Assembly: GCA_905221605.1 (NCBI GenBank)
Contig: CAJNDS010002477.1
Coordinates: 1-64,000 of the forward strand
Reading direction: 5' to 3'
DNA from: Symbiodinium natans
Lineage: Eukaryota; Sar; Dinophyceae; Suessiales; Symbiodiniaceae
Length of the DNA stretch: 64,000 nt
Part shown: in pieces, positions 24,592-36,718 of the stretch
Position numbering within the stretch: the stretch's first letter is position 1
Layout of the letters: the number at the start of each line of letters is the position of its first letter
The notes under the pieces: generated by a model
Told to the model about the DNA's origin: nothing
What the model saw: only the letters and a program-made list of their open reading frames with translations
Database searches by the model: none
Position numbers and translations under genes: made by a program

Positions 24592-25555
24592 TTACCATGG
24601 TTTGCCCGGCACATCTTGGAGCAAAAGCCCCCCCGATCATCGCGCCTGGACGGCGGCGTCTCTCACCAAGGCTCGGCGCCGGCCGTCCCAGATCGGGACG
24701 ATGGAGTTTGCCTGCATCACACTGTGCAGGAGACATCGTAGGGCAGTGTAACAGTTTCAGCAGAATAGAAAAGGTACCAGAACCGTACTGCCAGCATCTC
24801 TCTGCAACAGCAGCCGCATTGTGCAGGTAGCCATATCATTTTTTGATTTTTTGAGGGGGGGGGGGTCGTTCATGCAATCGCGCTCAACTGTAACATGTCA
24901 GGCGAAGCTTCGTAAGAAGGGCGGGCAGTGCCTTCGACCACGCACTTTTCAGCACATTGGAATCAGGCTATTGATTGCTAATCGAACCGTCGCTCGGTAA
25001 CGAGCAGTGGCTTGTCCCATTGAGGATCCCAATGTCTTTGCTTTTACTATACACACCTAGTGTTTGGAAGTCATCAACAGCAGCTCGCCTGGCTGTCCGG
25101 GGAGAGCCAGTCCTGGCAGGAAGAGAAGCATTTTTGCTAGGACTCATGGCTTTTTGAGCAATGCTGCTGTTGTTGATTTGTTATTGATTCCTTGTGGGTT
25201 AAAGGTAAAGAATCCGTCCTTGAGTCCTAGAAGTACGAGCGCCCCAGCTATTCCGATCTCCTCAATAAAAGGAAAGGCTACGGCACATCATCTGCAACGC
25301 ACAGTGCCGGGCAGTCAACATCACAGCTGTTCTGAAAGTTTCACTATCGCTGATCGTCATCGTTAAACCTACCAGCCCCATATTTCCAAAGGCAAAATAA
25401 TGTACACGTGTCCAGAAAGTTGACCCACTGAAGAGGCCCCGAAGTCCGAAGTCCTTGAGGTCTGCAAACGTTGTCGGAGGCCCCATGCGCGCATGTTCCA
25501 AAAGGCTCTATAAACACAGGAGATGTTTACGACCTCTGTAGGCTTCTGTGGTCGG
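24592..25555. other. no gene resolved
   Basis: Holds a short poly(G) run near 24860 and a minus-strand open segment at 25262-25501 that could contain a small exon (DLKDFGLRGLFSGSTFWT before GTGTAC). No supporting chain was found. Confidence 0.3.
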
Positions 25556-27176
25556 CTAGGTGGTCGGATCATGCAAGTAGCTCGGAGTCATCGATGTCAG
25601 ATCCGACCCGCAAACGGCAGGCAGGAAGTCCTATAGCATCCCATAAGCCTTGTTGATGGTACCTCGATGTACGAGTAGCTGGCTGTTGCAAGCTGTTGCA
25701 AACTGTTGCAATCGACGTTCTGAAACTGTGGCTCCCCATTTGCCAAGAGCTACTTTGAGCCCGTCTGGCGTAGACAGCTGCCAATGCTGTCAATGTCGTC
25801 TGCGCATCCTAGATCATCCGAGTCATGGCCGCACCATGGTGTATAGGAGTTGGCCCAAGAACTTCTCAAACTTTTTTGGCTTACTGCACGCCGGTGACGG
25901 AAAGGTAGCGCTCGAACGGCAGCTCCTGGTCAGAATGAAAGCAGAGAGATGGCATCTGAGCACGGCTCGAAGGCCTGTCAACGCAGTCAACCCAGGCCCC
26001 TTTGCACAAAGGCATGTGCAAAACATCATGCTTGATCCGGACCGATCTGCCCATGTTCCAGCTTCTACGGGGCTTGGAAACGGCTGTATGGGCAGTAGTT
26101 TGGTGTTTCAAGACATGGCATGGCTCTGGTGCAAAACTCGACCCTGGAAACGGGAATCGATACACTTTGCTTTCAACCCTGTTTCCTCCTGTAACAGTTT
26201 GAAGGGGGAATTGGAGTTTAGACTCCAAGACGTGGGCCGTGAACATGAGCCCGGTCTGCGGCCACTTTCGCAGTTCTTTAGCGCACCTTCCGCCAAATAC
26301 GCTACTTTTTCAAAATTGTTGCCATCTGTGGGATCGAGTGCCTGGCTGAATTTCGGGTTTCGGATCCGCTTCTCCGGTGGCGGCCAACGTGCGTGCGACC
26401 TTTCTTTGGGCGCGCACACCGCGGCATTGCACAATTGTGGGCTTGAGAACTCTGCGCCTGCAGATTGTCGGCTTCCTCTTAACAAGTCTGTTACCTTAAG
26501 CTTTCGCAGATCCCGCCTTTGTTTTCGCAGACACATGGCCAGACTTTCGCAGGCATGCTGTCTCACATGTTGAAGCTGCCGGAATAGAAAGACAAAGACA
26601 CCGGACCTTGTGAACAGGTTGTGTGTAACGCGCACGAGGCAAATCTATGCCAGCTGAAAACAAGAAGTTCTGCATCCTCTTTCAGAACTTCAAGAGCCCA
26701 ACAAAGTACGACAAGTTCTGCATAGCTCTTCGCTGCATAGAAGGTGTGCGCGGAAGCGTCCCTGGCCCAAACGTGATCATTCAGTACAGATTTGCTGCGG
26801 GGCGTGTGCATACCCAGGTATTCAACGACCTACACCTGCACATGGCACGATAAGAAAGAAGCCCCAATCCAGAGAAGAATCATTAAGCACATCCTTTCAC
26901 AAGCTGTTCTTGAATTCCTGCATGTTCCGCTCTTTCCTGTGGACGGTCTAGTGCTCTTGCGAACCAGCAATGTCAGGAACGTTCAACAGGTTCGGCACAA
27001 CATACAGTAGGCAGCCTCGGGCTGGGAACCAGTCCTGACCATCGAAGTCCAAGGGAATTGGATGGCGGCAAGGTCCTGCAGGTCACCAAAGCAGATTCCG
27101 CAACTTGTTCAGCCAACACAGGCACGGCGGCAGAGACATCAGGCACGTAGTGGTATGTGCTCTGCAAGTCTGCCAT
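25556..27176 (-). CDS. multi-exon gene of unknown function
   Basis: Proposed minus-strand exons: 27087-27176 (ATG, MADLQSTYHYVPDVSAAVPV, donor GTGACC); 26965-27034 (after GGTCAG, DWFPARGCLLYVVPN); a 17-base microexon 26901-26917; 26662-26829 (56 codons after GGTGTAG, including ARDASAHTFYAAKSYAELVV, donor GTTTTC); 26495-26575 (27 codons after CCGGCAG, very basic and helical, donor GTAACA); 26400-26457; one from 26325 (DGNNFEKVAYLAEG); 25835-25883 (KPKKFEKFLGQLLYTM); 25663-25777 (LSTPDGLKVALGKWG). Phases agree at most junctions. The last exon is ambiguous: two frames remain open and the simplest junction needs a 32-base intron. A small plus-strand ORF at 26647-26853 lies opposite the 56-codon exon and I treat it as its shadow. 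The predicted product is a soluble, helix-rich protein. No family is recognised. Confidence 0.42.
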
Positions 27177-28839
27177 TCTTCTGTTGCATAGCTAGGGCAC
27201 CCTGCCTGACGTTGCAGACTGCTCGTACGGGCGCCCAGAGCGAAGAAGCTGACAGGGAAGGACAAGGTTAGGGGTTCTCAATGCTGGGACTGTATTTCTG
27301 TGGACCTGGACGGACGGGAGCCGCCAATTTTCCAAGTGGGTCTAGAGCCCCAATCCTAAACTGGGAAGTGGCGCTAATTTGAGTCAAGCAAAACACATAC
27401 TGAGTAATCCGGTCAAACCCCCTAGGCCCCAAGACTGGCACCGGGAATGCTATGCTCGTGAATTGAAGGGACATACTGGTGCCGGGAAGTGTATTCACAC
27501 CTTGCTTCCAGCTTGCTCACGGCACAGCAGATAATTTACTTTCATGGCCCAAGTCAGAGCCTGGCAGTCTACCCCGCCGCCTGTGGTTCATTCCCCCATA
27601 GCTTTTTGTAGTTGAAGGGTAGCCAACTCCTACTGACCTACAGCGTTTCTCACACCGAGGCACTGCACCTTTGGTCACTTTGGGTCCAGTGAGCTGGCGG
27701 CAACAAAGGCTCCCAAAGCGACTGCGCACCAGCACGCGAGCCTGGGCCGAATAGTTGGCGAAGGTTTTCTCGACACTTAAGCCATCCCAACCAAATATAC
27801 TTCATGGGGTTTGCTTCTGTTCTCGAAAAAACGTCGGGACTGTGTGGCGACATCTCGCTTCTCACCCACGCACGCGCAAATCGCAGATCTCCAACGCCGC
27901 ACGAAGGTGCTCCCTCCTGCTACTTCGTCTTCTGGGGGTCGAGGCTTGCCTTTCTTCCCTCACCCCCCGCCCGCGCGCCAGCGCCCCACGATAGAAGTTA
28001 CTTCCCCCGACAACCTCCATTCTAATTGCTCCTAAACTGCTCTCAACCTAGTTTTCCAGTCCCACTGCTGTCGCTGCACTCGCTCTTAGCACTTCTTCTC
28101 CCGCTCGCAGTTGATAGCGCCTGCTTTCTTGGGCGTCAGGTCTTTCCAGCGGGCTCGCCGCGGCTTCGGGGGCATCGTGAGAGGTCCACCGCGATGAGGT
28201 TTCACACGGCAGCGGGCTTGCTCGTGCTGACTCATTAAGAGTTCCTCCCCTCGATGGTCTTTTTCGTATACATGCCGGTTACCCCTGGCTCGCACAATCT
28301 GGAGTCAGAGGGTGCCACGCCATCGCTCCCAACTGTTCGGGAGGGGGGAGGGCGCCCGGAGGCCACTGCTCTTGCCAGAGAAACGTCACCCTCCCCCCAA
28401 TGCATCAATCATTCCCCCTACCCGCCCGTTTCTCTGGTATGCGACCTGTGCATGGCTCTCTTGCTCTCTCACATCTCTCCCTCTCCCTCTCAACCGACAC
28501 ACTTTTCGCGTCCTGTAGGGTTCAGGGCCGAGGAAAGCGCTGGGCATCACTGCAAGCAGCCGCCTACCACATGTCGATCTACCGGCATGCGTTCTAGGCT
28601 TACATTTACCGACATCTTACCATTAAAACACAGAGCCCATTCATTGATTGCCGGCGGCCTCGTCGGCCTCCAAGACTTCACCCACTGCCGCCTCCTCGGC
28701 GGAGGGATCCTGCGAGAATGACACCCAGACCATGTAGGGCCAAAAACAACACAAACCAACCATCGGGGCTTAGGGTTTAGTGTTTACGCTCATATCTTGC
28801 CTAGTGAATGTTTTTGTTTACTGCCAGCTGATTCAAAAA
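27177..28839. other. no gene resolved
   Basis: Several open frames exist on both strands at 27.5-28.7 kb, partly because of C-rich low-complexity sequence (27.9-28.1 and 28.3-28.5 kb). None could be tied to splice sites and phase. Confidence 0.35.
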
Positions 28840-28957
28840 GGGAATCACCACCACCACTCATGGGACTCAACCTCGGACCCCTGAGGTTGTAGCCTTGGGT
28901 TTGAGCACCCGTTTTACAGATCCTCCAAAGGAGTAAAGAGGCCATAGTCGGAGCATA

Positions 28958-29239
28958 TTAAGGGGTGCATCCCTGGGGTCCGAGGATGACTTCCTTGAAC
29001 AACAGCAAGGCATCTAGGCACTGCGAGCCATAACCTGCTTGGGGCACAAGATCCTCGTCGAGGGGCCGCGCGGAATCGACAGCGAGAGATATTGCCTTGA
29101 CTCTGGGAGCTACGAACAAGTTCAAGTGTCGAGCCCACTGCCACACCAAAGCCACTACCAACACTGCTAGCAGAGTCTGCAGGGTCAAGGTGTGCACCAC
29201 AGATGTCCTGCCAAGGAGCCTCGCCGTCTTCCTGCCCAC
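28958..29239 (-). CDS. possible exon of a membrane protein
   Basis: A minus-strand open segment follows a good acceptor (CCTTGGCAG, near 29219). It has high G/C at third positions and encodes one strong membrane helix (TLTLQTLLAVLVVALVWQW), then a hydrophilic, acidic region (SARPLDEDLVPQ) and a stop at 28958. Just upstream another hydrophobic piece (STVAWSIMFWY) is followed by TGA, so the gene may be broken or the exon boundary missed. A second frame is open over the same bases. Family unknown. Confidence 0.22.
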   Translation of the reverse strand: MGRKTARLLGRTSVVHTLTLQTLLAVLVVALVWQWARHLNLFVAPRVKAISLAVDSARPLDEDLVPQAGYGSQCLDALLLFKEVILGPQGCTP

Positions 29240-31522
29240 ATCTCAATACCAGAACATGATGCTCCAGGCGACTGTCGAGCTCAGTTGCTTCGGACAGAAA
29301 AGCCATGCATAGCATGTCGCAAAGCACGTGGCAAGATTTGCCAGCCTTTAGCATCTCCCTCTGCTTCTTTGGAAATCCCGGGAGCACCTCAAGCCGTGTC
29401 CGCCCAGGTAGGTATGGCGCAAAGTCCAATGCCTTTGAGAAGAGGATCAGGAAGTCGTTGCTCCTCAGTGCTGAACGACTTATGTCGCACCCCACAGACC
29501 ATGCTACAGGGGCTCTATAATAAGTACAAAATAACTGCAGAATATGAACAAGGCAAAGACCCCTCAGAACGGCAACGAAAAACAGAACTCTCGTTCAGCC
29601 CGCGCTCCAGTAGAACGAGAGCCATCCATCATTGGGCATGCCCTTCGTGTGGTAGACGTCAAGGCCTCAACAGCCCAGTGCACTTCTCCACATACTTCCC
29701 CGACCCTGCCAAACGAATCTGGCATGGCTTGAGATGCCGACCCCAACCGTCAGAAACTGATTTTCCACCCTGGCTACAAAGCAGTTGTATTGGGTCCTTC
29801 AAGCGCATCGAGACCCTCGGCCAGGTGAGAATGCCACGTAAACAGCCAACCGAGGCTGCGCGCCCTGAACATTTTGAGCCGCGCTATGCGCGAGGCATCG
29901 GGCTTCGAGAAATCTCCGTGCCATGATGCGCCTCGGCACGGCACCAGGGCTACTCCAGCAGCGAAACGCTCCAAGGCCGCGGGAAATCGCTGCACCTTGC
30001 TGAGCTTCCAGGCTTCAGTGGTTGAACAGCCGACTGGGTCTACACATTGGTGTAATAGGTGTCATGTAGCTCCAACAAACTGATGATCTGTTGCTCTGAC
30101 ATTGTCTTTCGTCTGCTGGCCAGCACTTGGCACGCGCAGCGATCAAGCACAGTCATACCTCGAAGACGACAAGGAAGGCTAACCTGCTGCAAAGTCGCAG
30201 CTGCTTGGGCCAGCGCGTCGTAAATCTGGTCAGCAGGAAGAATATGAAAAAGGATGCGATCACGAGTTGGCAAAATGACAAGGTAAAAGAAGCGCTACGT
30301 CGTGAAGCGTGATGCTGAATATGAGGATGCTTTGAAGAAACGTCTGGACCCATGTATATAGCCTCTTGGCCGAGCAAGCCGGGACCTAAAACTCTAAACA
30401 CGCACAACATTCGCAAACCCATGACTGAATGTTTGTCGCGTCTGCAATCTCCGAAACAACTCCGCCCTGACATTCCGACACCTGAACTCTTTCCCCATCA
30501 GCCTACCCTTCTTCTCCCCCTTCTGCTCTTTCACCCTGGCCTGGCGATTGTTCAGGCCACCAAGCCCCGGGACCTTAGGATGCGTTTTTGGGGTCAAGTT
30601 AGAAGGTTCTGCAATCGGTTGGGCGCCTGTTATTCTGGGCTCACTGTGCAGTTTGGCAAAGTAGACACCAAGCAGAACATATCCAGGGTGTGTGAGGTTC
30701 GGAGTTTTGCCTGCTGTCTAGCTGAATCAAGCATCTCCCACCATGAAGCAAAGGCCACCCGTCCAGTAGGCCGCTGCCGCTAACAGGGCAGCCATACGCA
30801 AGAGGCTCGTTTACACGGCGAGCACTTAAAGGATGCACAATGATACATTCCCGCGTGCAAGACAGTGTCTGCTCTGTGCACTGCAGGGATCTGCGAAGTA
30901 TCGTTGGCCACTACACAGAGAGGGTATGGCCTCAAACATGTCGACGATGGGCCCATGGTCAATGGCCTCTCCGACCTTTGCAACACAGATAGTCAGCAAC
31001 TGCAGTACGCCGAGCAGAACGCGGCAATATGGAAGGACACAGGGCATCATAGTCATAGTACACATACATGAATCTTGAATAGTGGCGGTGACCCAGTTCA
31101 GCATGGACAGACAGCAAGATCAGCGGCATCCAAGCGACCAAGTATGTGGTGTAGCCCTGCAGCAAGGGTCTCGTGTTGATGGGTAGGCGTTGTGCTTTGC
31201 ACACTTGGTCCATTCTTGACTGCTGGTCTACCAAAAAATCTGTGAAGCAGTTGTTCTCCACTTTGCATGACTCTCAGAGTCAATGGGCCTGCTGCCGCCC
31301 GTGGAGCTGAGCCCAAAGCGTGGGACAGCAGCCGCGGTTCTGGGGCCTTGAAGGGTTTAATCGCAGTTATTCAGAGGTTCATGTCGGCTGCCTAGCCATG
31401 CTGTGCTAGTGATTACCGGTATCGACTTGTCCGTTGGAACTTTCAAGTCCAGGGCGATGAATCGGGCAACATATCTAGCAGATTCTAGCAGTAGCAATCC
31501 AAAACGCAGTGAGATGTCACAG
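29240..31522. other. no gene resolved
   Basis: A plus-strand segment near 29.74-29.83 kb (KLIFHPGYKAVVLG followed by donor GTGAGA) is exon-like but isolated. 31403-31510 plus is open and ends at a GTGAGA site. Nothing could be chained. Confidence 0.3.
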
Positions 31523-32166
31523 CCCTGTCATCGGAGAGAAGATGATCGATCCAGCACAGGAGCTGGTGATATCGTCTCGTATCATAGATGGTAGGTTGTC
31601 CCTCTACAATTCAAGGCAGGCACGAAGCCTCCAAACATTTACGACCGACTCACGATTTTCCCGGTTGGGACACCCTATTTGCAAGCGTCGCGACTTTGTG
31701 ACTCTCACGGCAATGTCGGCTGTTCAACAAGTCCATCATGCTGTGGACTTGAAGTTGTAGGGTTCCGGACACACACGTGCAGGACCCCCAAAAGAAGAAA
31801 GAAGCTGCGAAGCGAATTCTTACTGGAGCAATGTTCAGACGCGTTGGCTCGTTAGAGTGGTGACTGTACACGTTCGGAATGGGATTTGTTGCCGGGTCGC
31901 AGTAGCCCGAGGTGGGTGTTGATAACGCCATGCTTCGGAGCTGACAAGAAGGCCTTCTTGAGAATGCCATCCTTGGACAAGATGTTGCAACCCACACTCC
32001 CCTGGCGTTCGCAAGCTCACAGTTTGCTATCAAACAGGGCATGCCATATCTGCCGCTGGATGCGAGCAATTCCGGCATCGGGCTGCCCGAAATGTTGCAG
32101 CCAGGCATCGTAGCCGCCTATAACAACCAGATCGGTGCGACTCGCTCGATCTACCATGCTTTGTGA
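31523..32166 (+). CDS. two exons of an unknown plus-strand gene
   Basis: Exon 31523-31590 follows GTCACAG, encodes VIGEKMIDPAQELVISSRII and ends phase 1 at a GTAGGT donor. Exon 31949-32163 follows CTGACAAG in the matching phase and encodes 71 codons (including DVATHTPLAFASSQFAIKQG and LPEMLQPGIVAAYNNQIG) up to TGA at 32164-32166, or to a GTGAAT donor overlapping that stop. Composition is strongly protein-like and the phase agrees across a 358-base gap, which may hold a further small exon. Upstream exons are missing: the first exon starts in phase 2. No family is recognised. Confidence 0.4.
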
Positions 32167-32563
32167 ATTCGCATCCACGCTGCCAAGGTATGGTATGCCT
32201 TGGATCCATGGATTGGGAAAGCGCTGGCAGCATCATGACGCACGTCCACGCATTCCACTCTGGATCCGTGACGTGATGGACATAAAAACTAGGAGTATTT
32301 GCAAGCAAGCTGCCGTGGGATTTGCAGAAATCCTCCTGGTGCTTGCACACGAAGGGAAAACTCGACCCAATCAGCTCACACTCAGCCTTGGGCCTTCACC
32401 ACACCTGATGCCTCATGGTGATGAGCTACATGAACACTGGTTTGCAAGAAGCTCTCATTTGAAATCCAATCGTTTTGTGGCTTTGCCAACCTCCCAAACA
32501 GTCGAAACCGAAACGCATGCTCTCACGTTACCCTCCTAGATGTGACTGAGGAAGGATCAGGAA

Positions 32564-32866
32564 CTATCTGTCATGTACATGGAATCTGCACGGACTACGA
32601 TGTAGTAGGAGGTAGTTGCTTGCATTGGCTTGCATCCCTGAGCAGCTCTGTAGAGGGTCCAGCTTCTGGTGCAAGTCCGTAGCGTGGGCAACCGCATTCT
32701 TTTTGGCTGTGGCAAATGCCACCTGACCAATTGAGTACGACACCCGGACACTGTATGCAAAGCACCGTTCTAGCATCTTCTCATGCTGGGCTGTTGCAAA
32801 GATGAATGACCCAATAAAAACGCTGAACGACTCAAAACCCACCACTTGCGGTTTTCGTCTGACACT
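32564..32866 (-). CDS. exon of an unknown minus-strand gene
   Basis: A 100-codon minus-strand frame follows an acceptor (GACGTGCAG, exon from 32866) and runs to TGA at 32564. It encodes a partly hydrophobic stretch (FSVFIGSFIFATA) and then an amphipathic one (YSVRVSYSIGQVAFATAKKN, LHQKLDPLQSC). The true 3' boundary is probably a donor before the stop. It faces the plus-strand exons ending at 32166, so the two genes would be convergent. Family unknown. Confidence 0.33.
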   Translation of the reverse strand, partial: SVRRKPQVVGFESFSVFIGSFIFATAQHEKMLERCFAYSVRVSYSIGQVAFATAKKNAVAHATDLHQKLDPLQSCSGMQANASNYLLLHRSPCRFHVHDR

Positions 32867-34225
32867 CTGCACGTCGAGGGTTTCGGGCTGCGGCTGCGTG
32901 TTTTCACAGGGTGAGAATGGCCTCGTACCGTGAAGCCAACACTTCCAGCCTGACGGGGTGTGCGAGTGCATACAAAGACTATGACTGTTGCAGGGCTTTA
33001 GCTTGACTCAACTGAAATATGAGAGGGGCCCAGAAAGCACACTTCATACTGCGCCTCTCGACCCCATTCCCGATGAGCCGCGCAAGTCCTGCTTATCCTG
33101 AGCCCCGTCTCTTCGTGCTGCCGTGGAACTGACCCAGGCCATAGTCCTGACGTGGTTCGCCGCTGCTCTGCAAACTTCTTTGCTCACTCGCTCAGCCCTG
33201 TTCTGGTGCCTGCTGTGATGGCATGTCATGTGCTTATATAGGCGATGGTGCATCTGAACTCCGATACGTGGTTGGACAACACCAGCAGCAGCAACAGATG
33301 ATACAGTCTTGCAGGCTCGGCTTACGTACTTCTATTTTTCTCTCGGAGGGCATGAAATGCATGTTTTCCATCTCACCAGCGCTGAGCCCACCCTGGCTTT
33401 CTAGACCTCCTGCGGCCCAGGCAGAGTCCCCGTCACGTGCCGGATCTGTTGCAACTGGCAGGCGTCGGTGTAGCTGTGTCGAAAACCCTGGCCACTACTG
33501 TACCGCGCTCGCAAAAGCACTTCCCCCGGAAGGTCATGGGAGCGACCGGTAAAGGCCTCCTCTGCGGCTTTGGGTTTGACCCACCTTTCATCCAAAAAAA
33601 ATCCACTTGACACTTGTTGGCATGTAACGCTTTACAATCGGACCGGGTCGCGATGATGTTTCTCTCCGTTTTGGTTTCGCAACTAGGCAAGGGGGTTGGA
33701 AGCAGCTTGCCACAATGACAGGCATCCAAGGGTGCTGAACCCATGTTTACCGGGCAGATTCACGTGTTCTCCCCCGTCCCCCGTGCTGAGCAGCCGAGTG
33801 GTTATGTGCCATCTCCCCCTCACTCTTCTTCACTCATCGTCCCACTTGTGGGCTTTTTGTGGTAGCTTGCAACTGGACGCACGCAGGGCAACGGCATTCC
33901 TGGTGGCACTGCAGACTCCCTCGTCCTTTGTCGCAAAAGTGCCACTTGACATACTGGGCTTCCTGAGGAGCACTAAGACACCTCCTGAAGCACAAGCAGC
34001 TGACACAGTGCAGACCGTTTGTATGCTGGAGTCCGACCGGCACGCTCGTGGTGAAAGGGTTTCCCCTGAAACTAGCCAGGCCCCAGCGCAACCACATCAA
34101 CAACGAAAGCCCCCGGACCGGAAGCACTGTGGGACTTGACGGAGGCGGGTTGGCTCAAACGCTTCCCCCCTCTCCCGCTTTCCTCGTTGTTTCAAGAGCC
34201 TACTCTCTTTTCTCCCTCTCTCTAG
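32867..34225. other. no gene resolved
   Basis: A minus-strand open segment at 33044-33200 and a plus-strand one at 33840-34060 look protein-like and may be further exons of the flanking genes. Splice phase could not be settled for either. Confidence 0.3.
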
Positions 34226-34684
34226 AAACCAAACTGGATGGTCGCCTTGACAAGAGTCGGAGATTCCCAGGAACCCAACCACTGCCAGTGCTCGTGGGAC
34301 TGGAGGCCCTGAGCCTCGCAGAGTCACGCAAGGCTGCAATGGCCGAAGGTAAGCAGCTAAGCGCTCTCGAGTCTCGGGTCCTACCATAACAGCATGCTTA
34401 TCAATAACCCCGAATGTGGCCAAGCCCGGGCAGTTGCAGTAAAGTCAACGAGACCTGCAAGTGAAAAAGCACGCACACGCAAGGTTCAAGGGATCCAGGT
34501 CTTCCCAGGCCAATCTTCTCCCTACGGCCGGCCTTCTGACGGCGCACCAGGGTCCGAAGCAGCTGCCATGGAAAGTCCGGAGCTGTCCCAACACTACGAA
34601 GCTACTCTCGACATGAGAACAGTCATAACAGGCTGGCGGGAGTGGTCACTCCTGGATGCTTGTGGGCGGATGGGTCGGTCTTAG
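34226..34684 (+). CDS. two exons of an unknown plus-strand gene
   Basis: Exon 34226-34348 follows a pyrimidine-rich acceptor (TTTTCTCCCTCTCTCTAG) and encodes 40 codons (TKLDGRLDK ... VGLEALSLAESRKAAMAE), ending phase 1 at a consensus GTAAGC donor. Exon 34551-34621 follows CGCACCAG in matching phase (SEAAAMESPELSQHYEATLD). It ends at GTCATA, or reads on in frame to a stop at 34682-34684. The peptide is acidic and helix-forming. No family is recognised. Upstream exons probably lie in 33.8-34.1 kb. Confidence 0.4.
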
Positions 34685-36151
34685 TCTTGGTGCCGGCTGC
34701 ACCGCGATGTAAGTTAGCCGAAGCATGCGAGCTACTTGTTTCTTCGAACAATCAGAACCTGCAACGCCCTGCACAATGACGGGCCGGTACGCATCACACG
34801 CACTACAGTCAAGACCGAACCGAGCGAAGCCAGATGCTGCTGTTCCCTGGGTTTGCGTGCACTGATTGCAGGTGCCCAGGAGGGGCACCCCTTCTTTGGC
34901 AGGTCTGCAGTAACTGGCTTTTGGTCTTAGCCTTATCCGCCTCCAGGCATTCCGAGGCCGAGTTTGCAGCCAGTGGGAGCACTCAACTATTCGTCGGTGC
35001 ACAGGCGGCTCACCTGGATCGATCGGTTGCCATCTCTATGAGAAAACCACTGCACCACCGCACAATCATGCAAAAGTTGCCCGACATTGAACGATCCCCC
35101 AACCGTTCAACCCCGAATGCCGGATTTGCTAAGCCAGGGGGCTCATCATAAGCATGCGAGCCTTCCTCGAAACCTGAAGAAGTGGCACAGCCCGAGGAAA
35201 GACATTAAGTTGCAATTGTGCCCGGCCGTTGCGAGGAGAAGGCAAAGCCGCTTGCTGGGGATACTGCTAGCTCTCTAAGCTTCCAAGGGTCTTGTGCTTT
35301 GTCTGAGTCGGTCCGCTCGTTGCTTAAACCCCTCCGCAATTGCACACTGCTCTTGTATTGTGAGATACAGTGCTCTGCACATTGATGGTTTTTGATCCAT
35401 TCCGGATCCGTTTCGGGGAAGCTCACAACACGGCAACTCTTGCAGAAGAGTGAAGAGCCCATAAAACATGTCAATGTGAATCCTCGTTGTTGTACTTGCC
35501 TGTGGACGCCTGGTATGCCAAGGAGGTGCCTTTGTGCCTTCGTACAGAAGGTTTTTTGGTTTCCGCCTGGGCGCGCACTGGTGCTCCTGAAGCCCGCTTT
35601 AAATCCAAGACACGTTCCGCTGCAAGCTTCTTTGCATTGGCCATTGCTTCGAGAGCGTCTTCCTGTCAGAAGCGGATTTCACGGTGAGGCATGTGAGGCT
35701 GCCATGTGCTTCACCTTTGTACCTGCGGACAAAAGGTGAAGCGCTGCACTCCATCAACCATGATCGTTTGGCGAGCCAGCTTGGCAGTTAGGTGTGCAGG
35801 CTGCCTTGCAGGCTTTGATCGTCCCTCCAAAGTCGGCCACCTGCTGCTTGCAAGTCCAACATGTTAAGTTCAGCTTCAAGCTGCCGAGAGGGCGACAATC
35901 GGAAACAATGGGCCAGAATCTTCACAAGTGAACACTCCACTCTCGTCATTCAGCCAACCTCAACCTTCTCATCACTTTGCACCCATTGGGAGAAACTGGC
36001 AGGCTTTCAACCTCTCACAAGAGCCGGTGCAGCTCGTTTTCGCACCGAGCCTGCTGTTCCATCTCCTTTGCCTGGGCCAGCATAATTCCCCATCAGTATC
36101 AGGGCCGACGACCATTGAGGCTGTGAAACCACCAATCCAATGCACTATCGT
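34685..36151. other. no gene resolved
   Basis: Open frames on both strands (34.65-35.0 minus, 35.4-35.7 plus) have no supporting chain or motif. Confidence 0.35.
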
Positions 36152-36320
36152 AAGGGAGGGAGAGGGAAAGAGCGGGAGGGAAAGAGAAAGGGAAAGAGGG
36201 AGGAGAGGGGAGGGGAGGGGAGGGGAGGGGAGGGAGGAAGAGGCGGGAGGGAGAGAGTGAGAGAGTGGGAGAGTGGGAGAGTGAGAGGGTGAGAGAGAGA
36301 GAGAGAGAGAGGGAGGGAGA
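36152..36320. repeat. GA-rich purine tract
   Basis: Almost uninterrupted purines on plus, with GGGAGGGAGA, GGGGA and (GA)n sub-blocks. The product of an open frame across it would be almost only Glu, Arg and Gly and is spurious. Confidence 0.9.
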
Positions 36321-36476
36321 GGGCTCAGAGACGGCTCAGAAAGGGCTCAGAGAGGGCTCAGAGAAGGCTCAGAGAGGGCTCAGAGAAGCTCAGAGAGGGC
36401 TCAGAGAGGGCTCAGAGAGGGCTCAGAGAGGGCTCAGAGAGGGCTCAGAGAGGGCTCAGAGAGGGCTCAGAGAGGG
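36321..36476. repeat. 11-base minisatellite (GGGCTCAGAGA)
   Basis: About 14 head-to-tail copies, mostly exact in the 3' half with a few substitutions or a 2-base loss in the 5' half. It directly continues the GA tract and was probably seeded by it. Confidence 0.92.
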
Positions 36477-36718
36477 AGAGGGAGACAGGGAGAGAGAGAG
36501 CGCGTGACCAGCATAACAAGATTGACCGTTAACATTGGCCAAGCCACCTGCGTCTCAAAGGTTTCCTGGGTCCGTGGTTCTGGGGTTCGATCATGCCAGT
36601 CATAAAGCTTTGTTGGAGTCGGTTGGGTTCTCTCGGCAGTGAAGGATTGACTCACATGCTTGGCATTTTAGCACCGTCACCATTGCCAAAGGCCTCGGCT
36701 GCATCTGACCTTTTAGAT

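Noticed and set aside
25650-26573. 307-codon plus ORF
   Set aside because: Lies opposite minus-strand exons that have splice sites and agreeing phases; its own composition shows no domain.
29192-29926. 244-codon plus ORF
   Set aside because: No motif; part of it lies opposite a minus-strand segment with a strong membrane helix and a good acceptor, so neither strand is convincing enough over the whole length.
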